A DNA stretch of 64,000 nt, taken from Saccharothrix carnea (GTDB lineage: Bacteria; Actinomycetota; Actinomycetes; Mycobacteriales; Pseudonocardiaceae). Under the pieces are notes generated by a model. It did no database searches. It had not been told where the DNA came from and saw only the letters and a list, made by a program, of their open reading frames with translations. The translations under genes and the position numbers were made by a program. Positions 34,597 to 42,421 of this stretch are shown in pieces. The number at the start of each line of letters is the position of its first letter. Position 1 is the stretch's first letter. The stretch is from assembly GCF_003014735.1 (NCBI RefSeq), contig NZ_PYAX01000010.1, positions 1 to 64,000 of the forward strand. The letters run 5' to 3'.

Positions 34597-35364
34597 ATGA
34601 GCAAGCTGAGTCCGGAGCAGATCGCCCGGCACGCGCACGACGCGGGGTTCCGCGGGCAGGACCTGACGATCGCGGTGGCGGTCGCGCTGGCCGAGTCCGG
34701 CGGCGACCCGCGGGCGCACAACGCCACTCCGCCGGACAACTCCTACGGGTTGTGGCAGATCAACATGCTGGGTTCGATGGGTCCGGCGCGGCGGCGCGAG
34801 TTCGGGCTGGAGTCCAACCGGGAGCTGTTCGACCCGGCGGAGAACGCCCGTGCGGCGAACAAGATCTCCGGGGACGGCCGGTCCTGGACGCCGTGGACGA
34901 CGTACACGAGCGGCGCGTACAAGCGTCACCTGGACGAGGCGCGGCGGGGCGTCGAGGCGATGAAGCGTGGTGGCGGTTCAGGCGGCGGTGGCGGCTCGGG
35001 CGGTGGGTCGCGTGGTGGCTCCGGAGGCGGCGGGTTCTCCGTGGACATCAGCGTGCTGCGCGACTACGCACGGCGGACCCGGACCTCGGCCGACGACCTC
35101 ACCACCCTCGGCCGGCGGCACGTACGCGAGGTGCGGGAGATCGCCGACGACAGCTTCGGGCGCATCGGCAAGCAGTCCGGGTTCGCCGAGGCGTTGGACA
35201 ACTTCGGCGCGGCGCTGCGCAAGCAGGTCAAGGCGGTCGCGCACAACACCGACGCGCTGGCCACGTCCGCGAGCCGCTCCGTCCGCGCGTACAAGGAGCA
35301 GGACGACGACATCGCCGGCTCGCTGCGCGGCGGCAGGGTCATCAGCGGTGGAGGGGAAGGCTAG
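34597..35364 (+). CDS. Lysozyme-like transglycosylase fused to an ESX/EspC-like helical domain
   Basis: 255 residues in three parts. Residues 1-120 form a lysozyme-like (SLT-type) domain: probable catalytic Glu33 in ALAESGGDPRAHN and the NSYGLWQIN segment. Residues 125-147 are a Gly/Ser linker. Residues 149-245 are an alpha-helical domain like EspC-type type VII substrates and include YKEQD (232-236), a match to the YxxxD/E export signal. No classical signal peptide is visible, so type VII export is the likely route to the wall (inference). The stop overlaps the following CHAP gene (TAGTG). ATG 34597 is chosen over GTG 34591. Confidence 0.8.
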   Translation: MSKLSPEQIARHAHDAGFRGQDLTIAVAVALAESGGDPRAHNATPPDNSYGLWQINMLGSMGPARRREFGLESNRELFDPAENARAANKISGDGRSWTPWTTYTSGAYKRHLDEARRGVEAMKRGGGSGGGGGSGGGSRGGSGGGGFSVDISVLRDYARRTRTSADDLTTLGRRHVREVREIADDSFGRIGKQSGFAEALDNFGAALRKQVKAVAHNTDALATSASRSVRAYKEQDDDIAGSLRGGRVISGGGEG

Positions 35365-36383
35365 TGGACAGCCGTGAGATGGCCCGGCACTTCGCCGAGA
35401 GCATGATCGGCCACCGGAACTCGTTGGCGGGCAAGGCCGAGGACGCGGTGAAGGTGCAGTACGCGCTGCACCAGACCGCGACCGGCCTCACCGATGGGCA
35501 CGAGGACCAGCGCAAGGCCGCCAAGACGGTGCTGGAGCACTGGAAGGGCGGCAACTCCGAGGGCTTCGAGAAGCGTTCGAGCCGGCTGGGCAGGCAGCTG
35601 CGGGTCACCGCCGACGCCGCCCGTGACGCGGAGAAGATCGTCGCCGGCGTCACCAGCGCGTTGACGACCGGGCACACGCGGGCGCGGCAGGCCGTCGACG
35701 AGTACCTCGACCAGGCGGCCCGGCTCCTGGACGCGGGCAAGGCCGTCGGCACGCAGGCCGCGCTGCTCAAGGCCGTGGCGCAGGCGGCGGACCTGGAGCC
35801 CAAGTACACCAAGGAGACCACCGCGACCGTCCGGCACGTGCGGGGCGAGTTGGAGGACGCCGCGCGCAAGCTGCGGGCGTTGGAGAAGGAGGTCGAGCAC
35901 GACGGCGTCGCGGACGGCCGCGCCGAACGCACCCGCGGCCGCACCAAGCCGTCCCGCGCCCGTGCCCGCGGCCGTTCGCGGACGATCATCTCCGCGGCAC
36001 GGCGTGAGCTGGGCACCCGGGAGAACCCGCCGGGCAGCAACCGCAACCCGTACGGGCCCACGGCGGCGTGGTGCTCGTCGTTCGCCACGGCGATGTGGCG
36101 CAAGGCCGGGGTGGACATCCCGGTCCTGCCGTTCACCGGCGACGTGTTCCGGTGGGGGCAGCGGCACGGGAAGGCGTACACGTCGCTCAGCGCGGTGAAG
36201 CCGGGTGACGTGCTGCTGTTCGGGAGCGGGCCGAGCAGCCCGGCAACCAGCACGCACATCGGGATCGTGGAGAAGGTGTCCGGCGGGACCGTGACGCTGA
36301 TCGAGGGCAACTCGGGTGACAGCGTGCGGCGCAACACGCACCGGCTCAGCTCGGCGACGTTCTACGGAGGGGTGCACCCGTGA
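35364..36383 (+). CDS. CHAP-domain peptidoglycan amidase with N-terminal WXG-like domain
   Basis: 339 residues. Residues 1-190 are helical, with a WKG turn at 60-62 (EHWKGGNSEGF) like the WxG of WXG100 proteins and a long coiled second half. A basic linker (about 185-210, many Arg) leads to the CHAP domain (about 213-339): catalytic Cys in AAWCSSFATAMW, His in STHIGIVEKV, and the polar residue in LIEGNSGD. It probably cuts the peptide part of peptidoglycan. GTG 35364 overlaps the upstream stop; its own stop overlaps the next gene (GTGA). No Sec signal peptide. Confidence 0.82.
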   Translation: MDSREMARHFAESMIGHRNSLAGKAEDAVKVQYALHQTATGLTDGHEDQRKAAKTVLEHWKGGNSEGFEKRSSRLGRQLRVTADAARDAEKIVAGVTSALTTGHTRARQAVDEYLDQAARLLDAGKAVGTQAALLKAVAQAADLEPKYTKETTATVRHVRGELEDAARKLRALEKEVEHDGVADGRAERTRGRTKPSRARARGRSRTIISAARRELGTRENPPGSNRNPYGPTAAWCSSFATAMWRKAGVDIPVLPFTGDVFRWGQRHGKAYTSLSAVKPGDVLLFGSGPSSPATSTHIGIVEKVSGGTVTLIEGNSGDSVRRNTHRLSSATFYGGVHP

Positions 36384-36655
36384 TCACGGGCAACGCGCAC
36401 GACCCGGACACGGGGATCGCGGTGGAGGTGGGTCCCGGCGGCGGGTTGCGGGACCTGGTGCTGGACTCGCGGTCGTTGCGGCTGGGGCAGTCCGGGTTGG
36501 CCCGCGCGATCCTGGCGCTGGTCGACACGGCGACGGCTCGGGCGAACGCGCGCGTGCAGCGTGCGGTGGGTGACGTCAGCGCGCTCGGGCTGGCGGTGGA
36601 GAGTCGGCTGGAGGAGTCCGTGGAGGACACGACTCCCGAGACGTGGCGGGTGTGA
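36380..36655 (+). CDS. Small YbaB/EbfC-like protein (first)
   Basis: 91 residues, starting by a 4-base overlap with the CHAP gene. The pattern of a short beta region (TGIAVEVGPGGGLRDLVLDSRSLRL) followed by a long helix (SGLARAILALVDTATARANARVQRAV) resembles the YbaB-like proteins found in actinobacterial ESX-type loci. True YbaB proteins bind DNA; here a chaperone or scaffold role for secretion substrates is equally possible. No catalytic motif. Confidence 0.7.
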   Translation: MITGNAHDPDTGIAVEVGPGGGLRDLVLDSRSLRLGQSGLARAILALVDTATARANARVQRAVGDVSALGLAVESRLEESVEDTTPETWRV

Positions 36656-36897
36656 TGGGGCTCGGTGAGCGGTTGGACGCCGTGCGGTGTGAGGCTTCGG
36701 GCTCCGGCGTGACGGTGGTGGTCGACCTGCACGGCAAGCCCGTGGACCTGTCGTTCACGCGGGAGGCGCTGACCTTGCGGCCCGCCGAGCTGGCCGACGT
36801 GGTCCGGCGGTTGGCCGACGAAGCCGCCGCGGCGGCCGTGGCCGAGGGCATGGCGATCCTCGCCGACGTCGTCCCGCCGCACCTGCTGACGTCCTGA
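36655..36897 (+). CDS. Small YbaB/EbfC-like protein (second)
   Basis: 80 residues from ATG 36655 (TGATG overlap); an in-frame GTG at 36643 is an alternative. It has the same beta-then-helix plan as its neighbour: VTVVVDLHGKPVDLSFTREAL followed by ADVVRRLADEAAAAAVAEGM. Last gene of the four-gene hydrolase operon. The stop codon is the first part of repeat copy B. Confidence 0.7.
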   Translation: MGLGERLDAVRCEASGSGVTVVVDLHGKPVDLSFTREALTLRPAELADVVRRLADEAAAAAVAEGMAILADVVPPHLLTS

Positions 36898-37012
36898 GCG
36901 TTGAACTCGGGGGTCCTGAACGTAGGACTCGCGCGCGTGTCCTACGTTCGGAACGCGCGTGTCGAACGTTCAGGTCCCGCGAGTCGAACGTTCGGGTGCC
37001 CCGAGTTCTACG
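36896..37012. repeat. Dispersed intergenic repeat, copy B (multiple inverted units)
   Basis: About 115 bases made of four imperfect alternating units of the GAAC(G/C)T family. 36896-36935 matches copy A; the outer ends (from 36903 and up to about 37010) are inverted relative to each other, and an inner hairpin pairs 36914-36934 with about 36937-36953. It fills the gap between the convergent YbaB-like and EspG-like genes and probably terminates both. Confidence 0.75.
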
Positions 37013-37775
37013 GTCGGGTGCGGGCTTGGGTGAGCAGGGTGGCCAGGTGGCGGGTCAGCCACGGGGTGTCGGCCGGCGAGAGGTGGACCCACTCGGTGTC
37101 CGGGGACTGCTCGGTGGTCAGCGCGTAGCGGCCGGCGGCGGTCTCGGTCCAGCTCAGCACGCGGGAGCGGCCACCCGGGCCGGTCGCGGCCAGTTGACCG
37201 GTCGACTGGCGCGGCGAGTCGACCAGCGTGGTGATCGACCGGGTGGCGCGGCCGGTGATGCCCGCCTGGGCCAGGGTTCGCTCCAGCGCGGCGTAGCCGG
37301 CTTGGGCGTAGGCGTCCATCGCGGCGGAGAACACGGGCCTGGGCATCCGCACCTGCTCGCCGGGGCCCGCGGGCGCGTCGCCGATGACCCGCGTGATCGC
37401 GGCCGCCAGGTCGGTGACGGGCTCCAGCGCCACCTCGCGGTCGTTCAGCACGGCCAGCACGCCCTGCCTGCCGCGGGAGGTGGCCAGCACCCGCCACGGG
37501 TGCGGCCGGAAGACGAGCGCGTCCACCGACACCTCGCCGTGCGCGAGCAGGGTGAACATGTCTTCCAGCGCCGGTGAGACTTCCTCGCCGTCAGCCAGTC
37601 CCGCCTCGGTCAACGTGCGCAGGACCTCCGAGCCCAAGGCGTCCCGGTCGTCCATCGTCTCGCCGTGCGACGGCACTTCGAGCGGGTAGGGCGGCTCACC
37701 CGCGCCCAGGTCCTCCCACAGCAGGTCGAATTCCAGGTGGGACAGGACGACCGCGGTCGCCGAACGTCGCGCCAT
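37008..37775 (-). CDS. EspG-family ESX secretion-associated protein
   Basis: 255 residues from ATG 37775. EspG proteins are cytoplasmic chaperones that bind PE/PPE-type substrates and deliver them to the ESX machine. The sequence follows the family plan: N-terminal LSHLEFDLLWEDLGAGEPPYPLEVPSHG, a central PHPWRVLATSRGRQGVLAVLND strand pair, and a C-terminal helical part ending PWLTRHLATLLTQAR. A PPE-like gene lies 2.2 kb away on the same strand, a plausible client. Confidence 0.8.
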   Translation of the reverse strand: MARRSATAVVLSHLEFDLLWEDLGAGEPPYPLEVPSHGETMDDRDALGSEVLRTLTEAGLADGEEVSPALEDMFTLLAHGEVSVDALVFRPHPWRVLATSRGRQGVLAVLNDREVALEPVTDLAAAITRVIGDAPAGPGEQVRMPRPVFSAAMDAYAQAGYAALERTLAQAGITGRATRSITTLVDSPRQSTGQLAATGPGGRSRVLSWTETAAGRYALTTEQSPDTEWVHLSPADTPWLTRHLATLLTQARTRP

Positions 37776-37829
37776 GGGTCCAGAAGGTAGCGGCCGGCGG
37801 CGTCTCGCGCGGCCGGTTGGGCAACACCG

Positions 37830-38606
37830 GTGGCTACGCTGCTCGACGTGGACGTCGCCGGCGGGTTCCTGACTGTGCGGGCTTCCGGCGCGGCGGCGGC
37901 CAAAGCCGCGCTCAGCGGTGGTGCGACCGGCACGACCACCCCCGAGCACATCCAGTTGCTCGTCGGCTGCGCGGTCGCGGGCGGCGTGCCCGGCAACGGC
38001 ACCGCGCTTCGGTTTCCCGATTGCGCGCTGCACGTCCTGCCGGACGTGGTGATGCTGACCGTCGCCGAGGCACGGCTCACCGTGGGCTTCGGCGAGCTGA
38101 AACCGCTGATGTTCCAACCGGTCCCGGTCGACGCCGCGCTGCACGCCGTGTTCTCCGCCGCGGTCGCGCACGTACTCGCCGCCGCGCACGCCCTCGACCC
38201 GCACGGCCTGTCCCACCATCTGCTCGGCCTGGCCGAACTGGTGCTGCGCAGCGCGCTGCGGGCCGAGCTGGAACGCGTGGACTCCCTGGTCGCACGGCGA
38301 CGCGAGGCGTTGGACTACATGCGCGAGCACCTGGCGGACCCGACGCTGAGCGCGGACCGGGTCGCCGAAGCGCTGTTCATCTCCCGCCGCCGCCTCTACC
38401 AGCTCTTCGACGACGGACAGGGCGTGTCCGAGCGCATCCGCGGCCTGCGCATCGACCGGGCCAAGGCGTTGCTGGCCGACCCGGCGAAGGCGGCGCGCGG
38501 GATCGGCGAGATCGCCAAGGACTGCGGTTTCGTCAGCGCCGCGCACTTCTCCCGGACGTTCCGCCAGGTGGTCGGGCAGACACCGAGCGAGTTCCGTAAC
38601 CGCTGA
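37830..38606 (+). CDS. AraC-family transcriptional regulator
   Basis: 258 residues. The C-terminal AraC-type double helix-turn-helix occupies about residues 155-255 (ADRVAEALFISRRRLYQLFDDG and GEIAKDCGFVSAAHFSRTFRQVVGQTPSEFR). The N-terminal sensor domain is not recognised. GTG 37830, divergent from the EspG-like gene with 54 bases between them. Its 3' end overlaps the end of the opposite-strand gene by 74 bases. It may control the surrounding ESX-like genes; that is inference from position. Confidence 0.88.
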   Translation: MATLLDVDVAGGFLTVRASGAAAAKAALSGGATGTTTPEHIQLLVGCAVAGGVPGNGTALRFPDCALHVLPDVVMLTVAEARLTVGFGELKPLMFQPVPVDAALHAVFSAAVAHVLAAAHALDPHGLSHHLLGLAELVLRSALRAELERVDSLVARRREALDYMREHLADPTLSADRVAEALFISRRRLYQLFDDGQGVSERIRGLRIDRAKALLADPAKAARGIGEIAKDCGFVSAAHFSRTFRQVVGQTPSEFRNR

Positions 38607-39102
38607 ACTCGACGCCCGAGACGAACCGGCCCGCGATGCCCGCCACCTCCAGCCAGCCGCGCCCGGACGGCGAGTGCAGCGTGAACACGGCGATCCGCGG
38701 GTGGTCCGGGTCGGTCACCACGACCTGCAGCTGGGCGCCCGGCCCGGTCACCGGGATGCGTTCCACGATCACCACCGGGTAGCCGGTCGCCGTCTCACCG
38801 CGGGTGACCTCGCGGATCGCCGGCCCGTCGAGGTGGAAGCCCAGTTCGCCGGGGTCGGTCGGCCGGTCGACGGCCACCACGCCCGCCACCAGCAGCGCCG
38901 GGTCCGCGTCCCGGTGCTCGACCACAGCCAGCAGGCCCGCGCCGTGCTGGTGCGCGAGTTCGGCGGCCTGCGTGGCGGACACCTCCAGACCCGGGTCGCG
39001 GGTGCCCTTGAGCCGGCGCAGCACGGCCAGCAGGTCCGCCGCGGTGCGTTCGGGAGTGCTTAATGCGACCGGGGTCACCCCCGGCACGGGAGCGAGTCTC
39101 AC
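38533..39102 (-). CDS. Hypothetical protein of the ESX-like gene run
   Basis: 189 residues from GTG 39102, overlapping the upstream stop (GTGA). A helical start (TPERTAADLLAVLRRLKG) is followed by predicted beta strands (GAGLLAVVEHRDADP, ALLVAGVVAVDRP, YPVVIVERIPVTGPGAQLQVVVTDPDHPRIAVFTLHS when read in pieces). No family recognised. The last 24 codons overlap the AraC gene on the other strand and look low-complexity, so the true end of the folded part is near residue 165. Last gene of the five-gene run. Confidence 0.65.
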   Translation of the reverse strand: MRLAPVPGVTPVALSTPERTAADLLAVLRRLKGTRDPGLEVSATQAAELAHQHGAGLLAVVEHRDADPALLVAGVVAVDRPTDPGELGFHLDGPAIREVTRGETATGYPVVIVERIPVTGPGAQLQVVVTDPDHPRIAVFTLHSPSGRGWLEVAGIAGRFVSGVEFSGYGTRSVSARPPGGTSGRSARR

Positions 39103-39737
39103 CCCAGGCCCGCCCGGAACGCCGCCGCCGCGCCCCTGGTGGACGCCGGTCGAGGTGGGCCGAGCAGCACGGACGCCAGCTCGGCGGTGATCGACGAGAA
39201 GCCGGTCAGCGTGTCCGCGATGGCTGTCGACGGCTCCTCGGCGCGCAGCCGTTCGGCGACCCGCCTGGCCTCCGCGCGGTGGTCGCGCTCCAGCAGCCGG
39301 GCTTCCTCCAGCACGTCGTCCAGTTGCCGCCGCAGCGCGTCGTGCCGCGCCACGGCACGGTCGTGCGCCTCGCCGTCCGCGGCGGTGAACGCGGCCATCG
39401 CGCCGGTCCGGTCGACCTCGTCGGACGCCTCGGCGAGCGCGCGCCGCAACGCCAGCGCACGCCGGTCCAGCTCCTCCGCCCGCCGCTGGTTGCCCAGCAG
39501 CGTGGTGGCCCAGCCGTCGAGCACCTCGGCCGCCGCCCGCATCGCGCGCCGCACCGCCGTCAGCTCCGACACCACCGCCTCCAACCGCGTCCTGAACCCG
39601 TCCGCCGCCGCACCCGCCCACTGCTCCGGTGGCGCGCCGGTGACCGTGAAGGCGACCGAGAACCGCTCGCTCGCCGCCGCCACCGCGCCCGCGTGACCCG
39701 GCGCGGGATCGAAGCCGAGACCCCGGTAGTCAGTCAT
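39099..39737 (-). CDS. WXG-like helical protein, putative type VII substrate
   Basis: 212 residues from ATG 39737. It is almost entirely helical, with a WAG turn (PPEQWAGAAADGFRTRL) about 45 residues in and a long coiled region (RRAEELDRRALALRRALAEASDE). This is the plan of the larger actinobacterial WXG/ESX-substrate families, although no YxxxD/E signal is seen. It overlaps the neighbouring small EspC-like gene by 8 bases. Confidence 0.7.
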   Translation of the reverse strand: MTDYRGLGFDPAPGHAGAVAAASERFSVAFTVTGAPPEQWAGAAADGFRTRLEAVVSELTAVRRAMRAAAEVLDGWATTLLGNQRRAEELDRRALALRRALAEASDEVDRTGAMAAFTAADGEAHDRAVARHDALRRQLDDVLEEARLLERDHRAEARRVAERLRAEEPSTAIADTLTGFSSITAELASVLLGPPRPASTRGAAAAFRAGLG

Positions 39738-39996
39738 GGCGCAGCTCGTCGGCCTGCCGATAGGTCTCACCCGCCGCGCGCATCGAGTCCGCCATCGCGG
39801 CCAGGTCCACGCCGTGCAGCACCCCGGCCCACTCGGCGGCCAGCTGCTCGACCGCCTCGGTCACGCCCTCCGGGCCCAGGTCGCCCGGCGGCTCCGCCAG
39901 GGTGGACGCGGCGGCGCGCACCTCGTCGGCCGCCTCGTCCAACCGACCGGCGAACGCGGTCAGCGCCCCCGGGTCGACCAGGTAGCCGTCGCTCAT
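39730..39996 (-). CDS. EspC-like small type VII secretion substrate
   Basis: 88 residues. Two helices joined by a WxG turn (AEWAGVL) and ending with YRQAD, which fits the YxxxD/E export motif of ESX substrates. The N-terminal DPGALTAFAGRLDEAADEVRAA matches the EspC family wording. Start ATG 39996 overlaps the stop of the PPE-like gene by 4 bases, the PE/PPE-like pairing seen for heterodimer partners. Confidence 0.78.
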   Translation of the reverse strand: MSDGYLVDPGALTAFAGRLDEAADEVRAAASTLAEPPGDLGPEGVTEAVEQLAAEWAGVLHGVDLAAMADSMRAAGETYRQADELRHD

Positions 39997-41198
39997 TCGC
40001 CGAGCACCGGCGGGAACGCGGGCGGCAGGTCGTCGAGCAGGTCGAGGCCCAGGTCGTAGCGGTTGCGGTGCTCGGCGTCCTCCTCGCGGTTGCCGGGCGC
40101 CATCGGCGGGTACATGCCGAAGCCCTGCGGTCCGCCCGCGCCGACGACCGGTCCGACACCGCCGCGGGCCGCCGCACCGCCCGGCACCGCGCCGAGCACG
40201 CCGGACGAGCCGCCCGGGCCCATGGGACCGAACCCGCCCTGACCGCCGCCGCCGGTGCCGCCCGCGTGCGGGCCGAACGAGCCGAAGCCGGGGTTCGCAC
40301 CGCCGAACCCGCCGGGACCGCCCGCGCCCGGGTAACCGGGTCCGCCGACCGCCGGTCCACCGACCGAGGCCGCGGTCGTGGTGCCTTCCGGGCGCGTGCC
40401 GACCTCGAGCGGCGGCCGGTCCACGGGCCCGGTCGGAGCGGGGCGCTCCCAGACCGGCGGCGGCGTGGGCGTCGGGCCGTGCCACGGCAACGGCACGCCG
40501 GGCGTCCACTGCTCCGCGTCCCGGTTCGTCACCACCGGGGCCTGCTCGAACACCGGCAGCTCACGGCCGATGCTGTGGGCGGCGGCCTCGTACTGCTCCA
40601 TCACCCGCACGGCCCGGTCCATCGCCTCCCGCTGCTCCTCCTTGGACGGCCGGTGGTCGTCGAGGAGCTGGTCGAGCATGTAGGAGCCCTGGGGCCCGTC
40701 GAGCGCGGTCACGTCGTAGCCCTGGCGGAACCACTTCTCGGCGTCCGGGTGCACCGGCTCGGGGATCGCCTGGGCGGCTTCGGCCACCGCCGCGGTGTAG
40801 CCGTCGAGGCCGCCGCCCACCTGGAACGCGCGCTGCGACGCGTCCGCGCCCCACCGGGTGAGCCGCGTGACCGACTCGGACGCGGCCACCGCGGACGGAC
40901 CGCGCCACGACAGCGCGAGGTTCTGCACGATCTTGCGCACCTCCGAGGTGGCCTGGTCGATGTCCTCGGCCAGCCGCTTCCACTCGTAGGTGCGGGTGGC
41001 CATCTGCGCGGCGTCCGCCGACTTGACCATGTCCCAGAGCTGCCGGTGCGTGTACGCCCGCCAGTTGATCTTGCCGAAGTTCTCCGGCTTCCGGTTCTCC
41101 CGGCGCTGCTTGAGGCGCTTCTCGTTGCGCCGGCGGGTGGCCGGCGAGTAGTCGTGGAAGTCCGACCAGTACCCGCCCTTGCGCTCGCGCTCGTTCAC
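39993..41198 (-). CDS. PPE-like protein with Gly/Pro-rich C-terminal half
   Basis: 401 residues. A very basic N-terminus (residues 15-40) leads into a helical domain (about 45-215) with WRG (SWRGPSAVAASESV), the WxG equivalent. Residues 230-370 are Gly/Pro-rich with repeats of GGxGGFGG type, and a short acidic end follows (LGLDLLDDLPPAFPPVLGE). The layout is that of actinobacterial PPE-domain proteins, probably paired with the EspC-like gene that follows. Surface or wall location is inferred. Confidence 0.75.
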   Translation of the reverse strand: MNERERKGGYWSDFHDYSPATRRRNEKRLKQRRENRKPENFGKINWRAYTHRQLWDMVKSADAAQMATRTYEWKRLAEDIDQATSEVRKIVQNLALSWRGPSAVAASESVTRLTRWGADASQRAFQVGGGLDGYTAAVAEAAQAIPEPVHPDAEKWFRQGYDVTALDGPQGSYMLDQLLDDHRPSKEEQREAMDRAVRVMEQYEAAAHSIGRELPVFEQAPVVTNRDAEQWTPGVPLPWHGPTPTPPPVWERPAPTGPVDRPPLEVGTRPEGTTTAASVGGPAVGGPGYPGAGGPGGFGGANPGFGSFGPHAGGTGGGGQGGFGPMGPGGSSGVLGAVPGGAAARGGVGPVVGAGGPQGFGMYPPMAPGNREEDAEHRNRYDLGLDLLDDLPPAFPPVLGE

Positions 41199-41659
41199 CG
41201 CAGCCGCCCCAGTGCCTCGGCGATGTGGTGGTCCTGCGCCTGCTGGGTCGCGCCCACCTGCTGCAACGCCTCGCGCAGCTCGGTCAGCTCGGACAGGTAG
41301 GACCGCAGCGCCGCGCGCACGCCGCCGCCGAGGTCGCTGCCGCGCAGCCCGAACGCGTGGCGCATGTTGCGCGCGACGGGGCCCTTGCCGTCACCGAGGG
41401 GCTGGTCCATCTCCCGCTCGGCGCGGGTCAGCAACTCGGTCAGCACCCCGTGCAGCCGGTCCAGGTCCGCGACCGCCGTGCCGAAGGAGGACAGGTCCAG
41501 CTCGATGCGGTCACCGCCCTCGGCGACCACGCCCGCCGCGCCCGCTCCGGTCGGCGCGGACACCTCCGGCACCGCGACGGCGCGCGATCCGCGCTCGTCC
41601 TCCCGCAGCTCTTCGCGCATCTGCTTGGCGTGCTCGACGCCACGCACCCTGACGACCAT
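41195..41659 (-). CDS. Hypothetical helical protein heading the ESX-like run
   Basis: 154 residues from ATG 41659. The second half is helical (FGTAVADLDRLHGVLTELLTRAEREMD, VRAALRSYLSELTELREALQQV); the first 50 residues are charged and probably disordered. No family recognised and no WxG motif. The stop overlaps the PPE-like start by 4 bases, so it belongs to the same operon and could be a chaperone or partner. Confidence 0.65.
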   Translation of the reverse strand: MVVRVRGVEHAKQMREELREDERGSRAVAVPEVSAPTGAGAAGVVAEGGDRIELDLSSFGTAVADLDRLHGVLTELLTRAEREMDQPLGDGKGPVARNMRHAFGLRGSDLGGGVRAALRSYLSELTELREALQQVGATQQAQDHHIAEALGRLR

Positions 41660-41785
41660 GGACACATGGTGGTGTGCCCGCGCGCGGGTGACCAGACCGG
41701 GTGCACAGCGGGAGCAGCGTCGGTGCACGATCGGACAAGGCCGGGGTGCCGGTTCCGGGCGGGACCTGTGCGAAAATCATCACCC

Positions 41786-42391
41786 GTGCCGTCACCTGCC
41801 GTTCACGCGCGCGCCGTGTTGCTCGCCGGCCCCTCCGGCTCGGGCAAGTCCACCCTCGCCGCCCACCTCGGCCTGCCCGTGCTGCGCCTGGACGACTTCT
41901 ACCGCGAGGGCCACGACCCGCTGCTGCCCCGGGACGAGTCCGGTCGACCGGACTGGGACGCCGAAGGCTCCTGGAACACCGCCGACGCCCTCGCCGCCGT
42001 GGTCGAGCTCGCCACCACCGGCACGGTCGAGGCGCCCGTCTACGCGCTCGGCGAGGACCGGCGGGTCGGCTGCCGCACGGTGACCGCGCCGGGCCTGTTC
42101 ATCGCCGAGGGCCTGTTCGCGGACCGGCTGGTGGCGGGCTGCCGCGAGGCGGGCGTGCTGGCGGACGCGATCGTGCTCGCCCCGAACGCCGTGGTCACGT
42201 TCGCCCGCCGGTTCGCCCGGGACGTCGCCGAGGCGCGCAAACCGGTGCCGCTGCTGGCCCGCCGCGGCCTGCGGTTGCTGCGCGAGCACCCCGGCGTGGT
42301 GCGCCGCTGCGTGGACGCGGGCATGCGCCCGGTCCGACCACACCGCGTCGAGCCGGCCACGATCGGGGGCATGGAGCCCGCGGCGGTGTAG
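41786..42391 (+). CDS. Uridine kinase-like P-loop kinase
   Basis: 201 residues from GTG 41786. Walker A LLAGPSGSGKST near residue 12, the LRLDDFYREGHDPLLP segment, and LFIAEGLFADRLV match the uridine kinase/phosphoribulokinase superfamily. Probably phosphorylates a nucleoside or related small molecule; the substrate is not certain. There is no clear ribosome site, and the start may be used by a leaderless transcript. It is divergent from the ESX-like run. Confidence 0.82.
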   Translation: MPSPAVHARAVLLAGPSGSGKSTLAAHLGLPVLRLDDFYREGHDPLLPRDESGRPDWDAEGSWNTADALAAVVELATTGTVEAPVYALGEDRRVGCRTVTAPGLFIAEGLFADRLVAGCREAGVLADAIVLAPNAVVTFARRFARDVAEARKPVPLLARRGLRLLREHPGVVRRCVDAGMRPVRPHRVEPATIGGMEPAAV

Positions 42392-42421
42392 CCCGGACGT
42401 GCCGGGGGTACTGCTGCCGGC

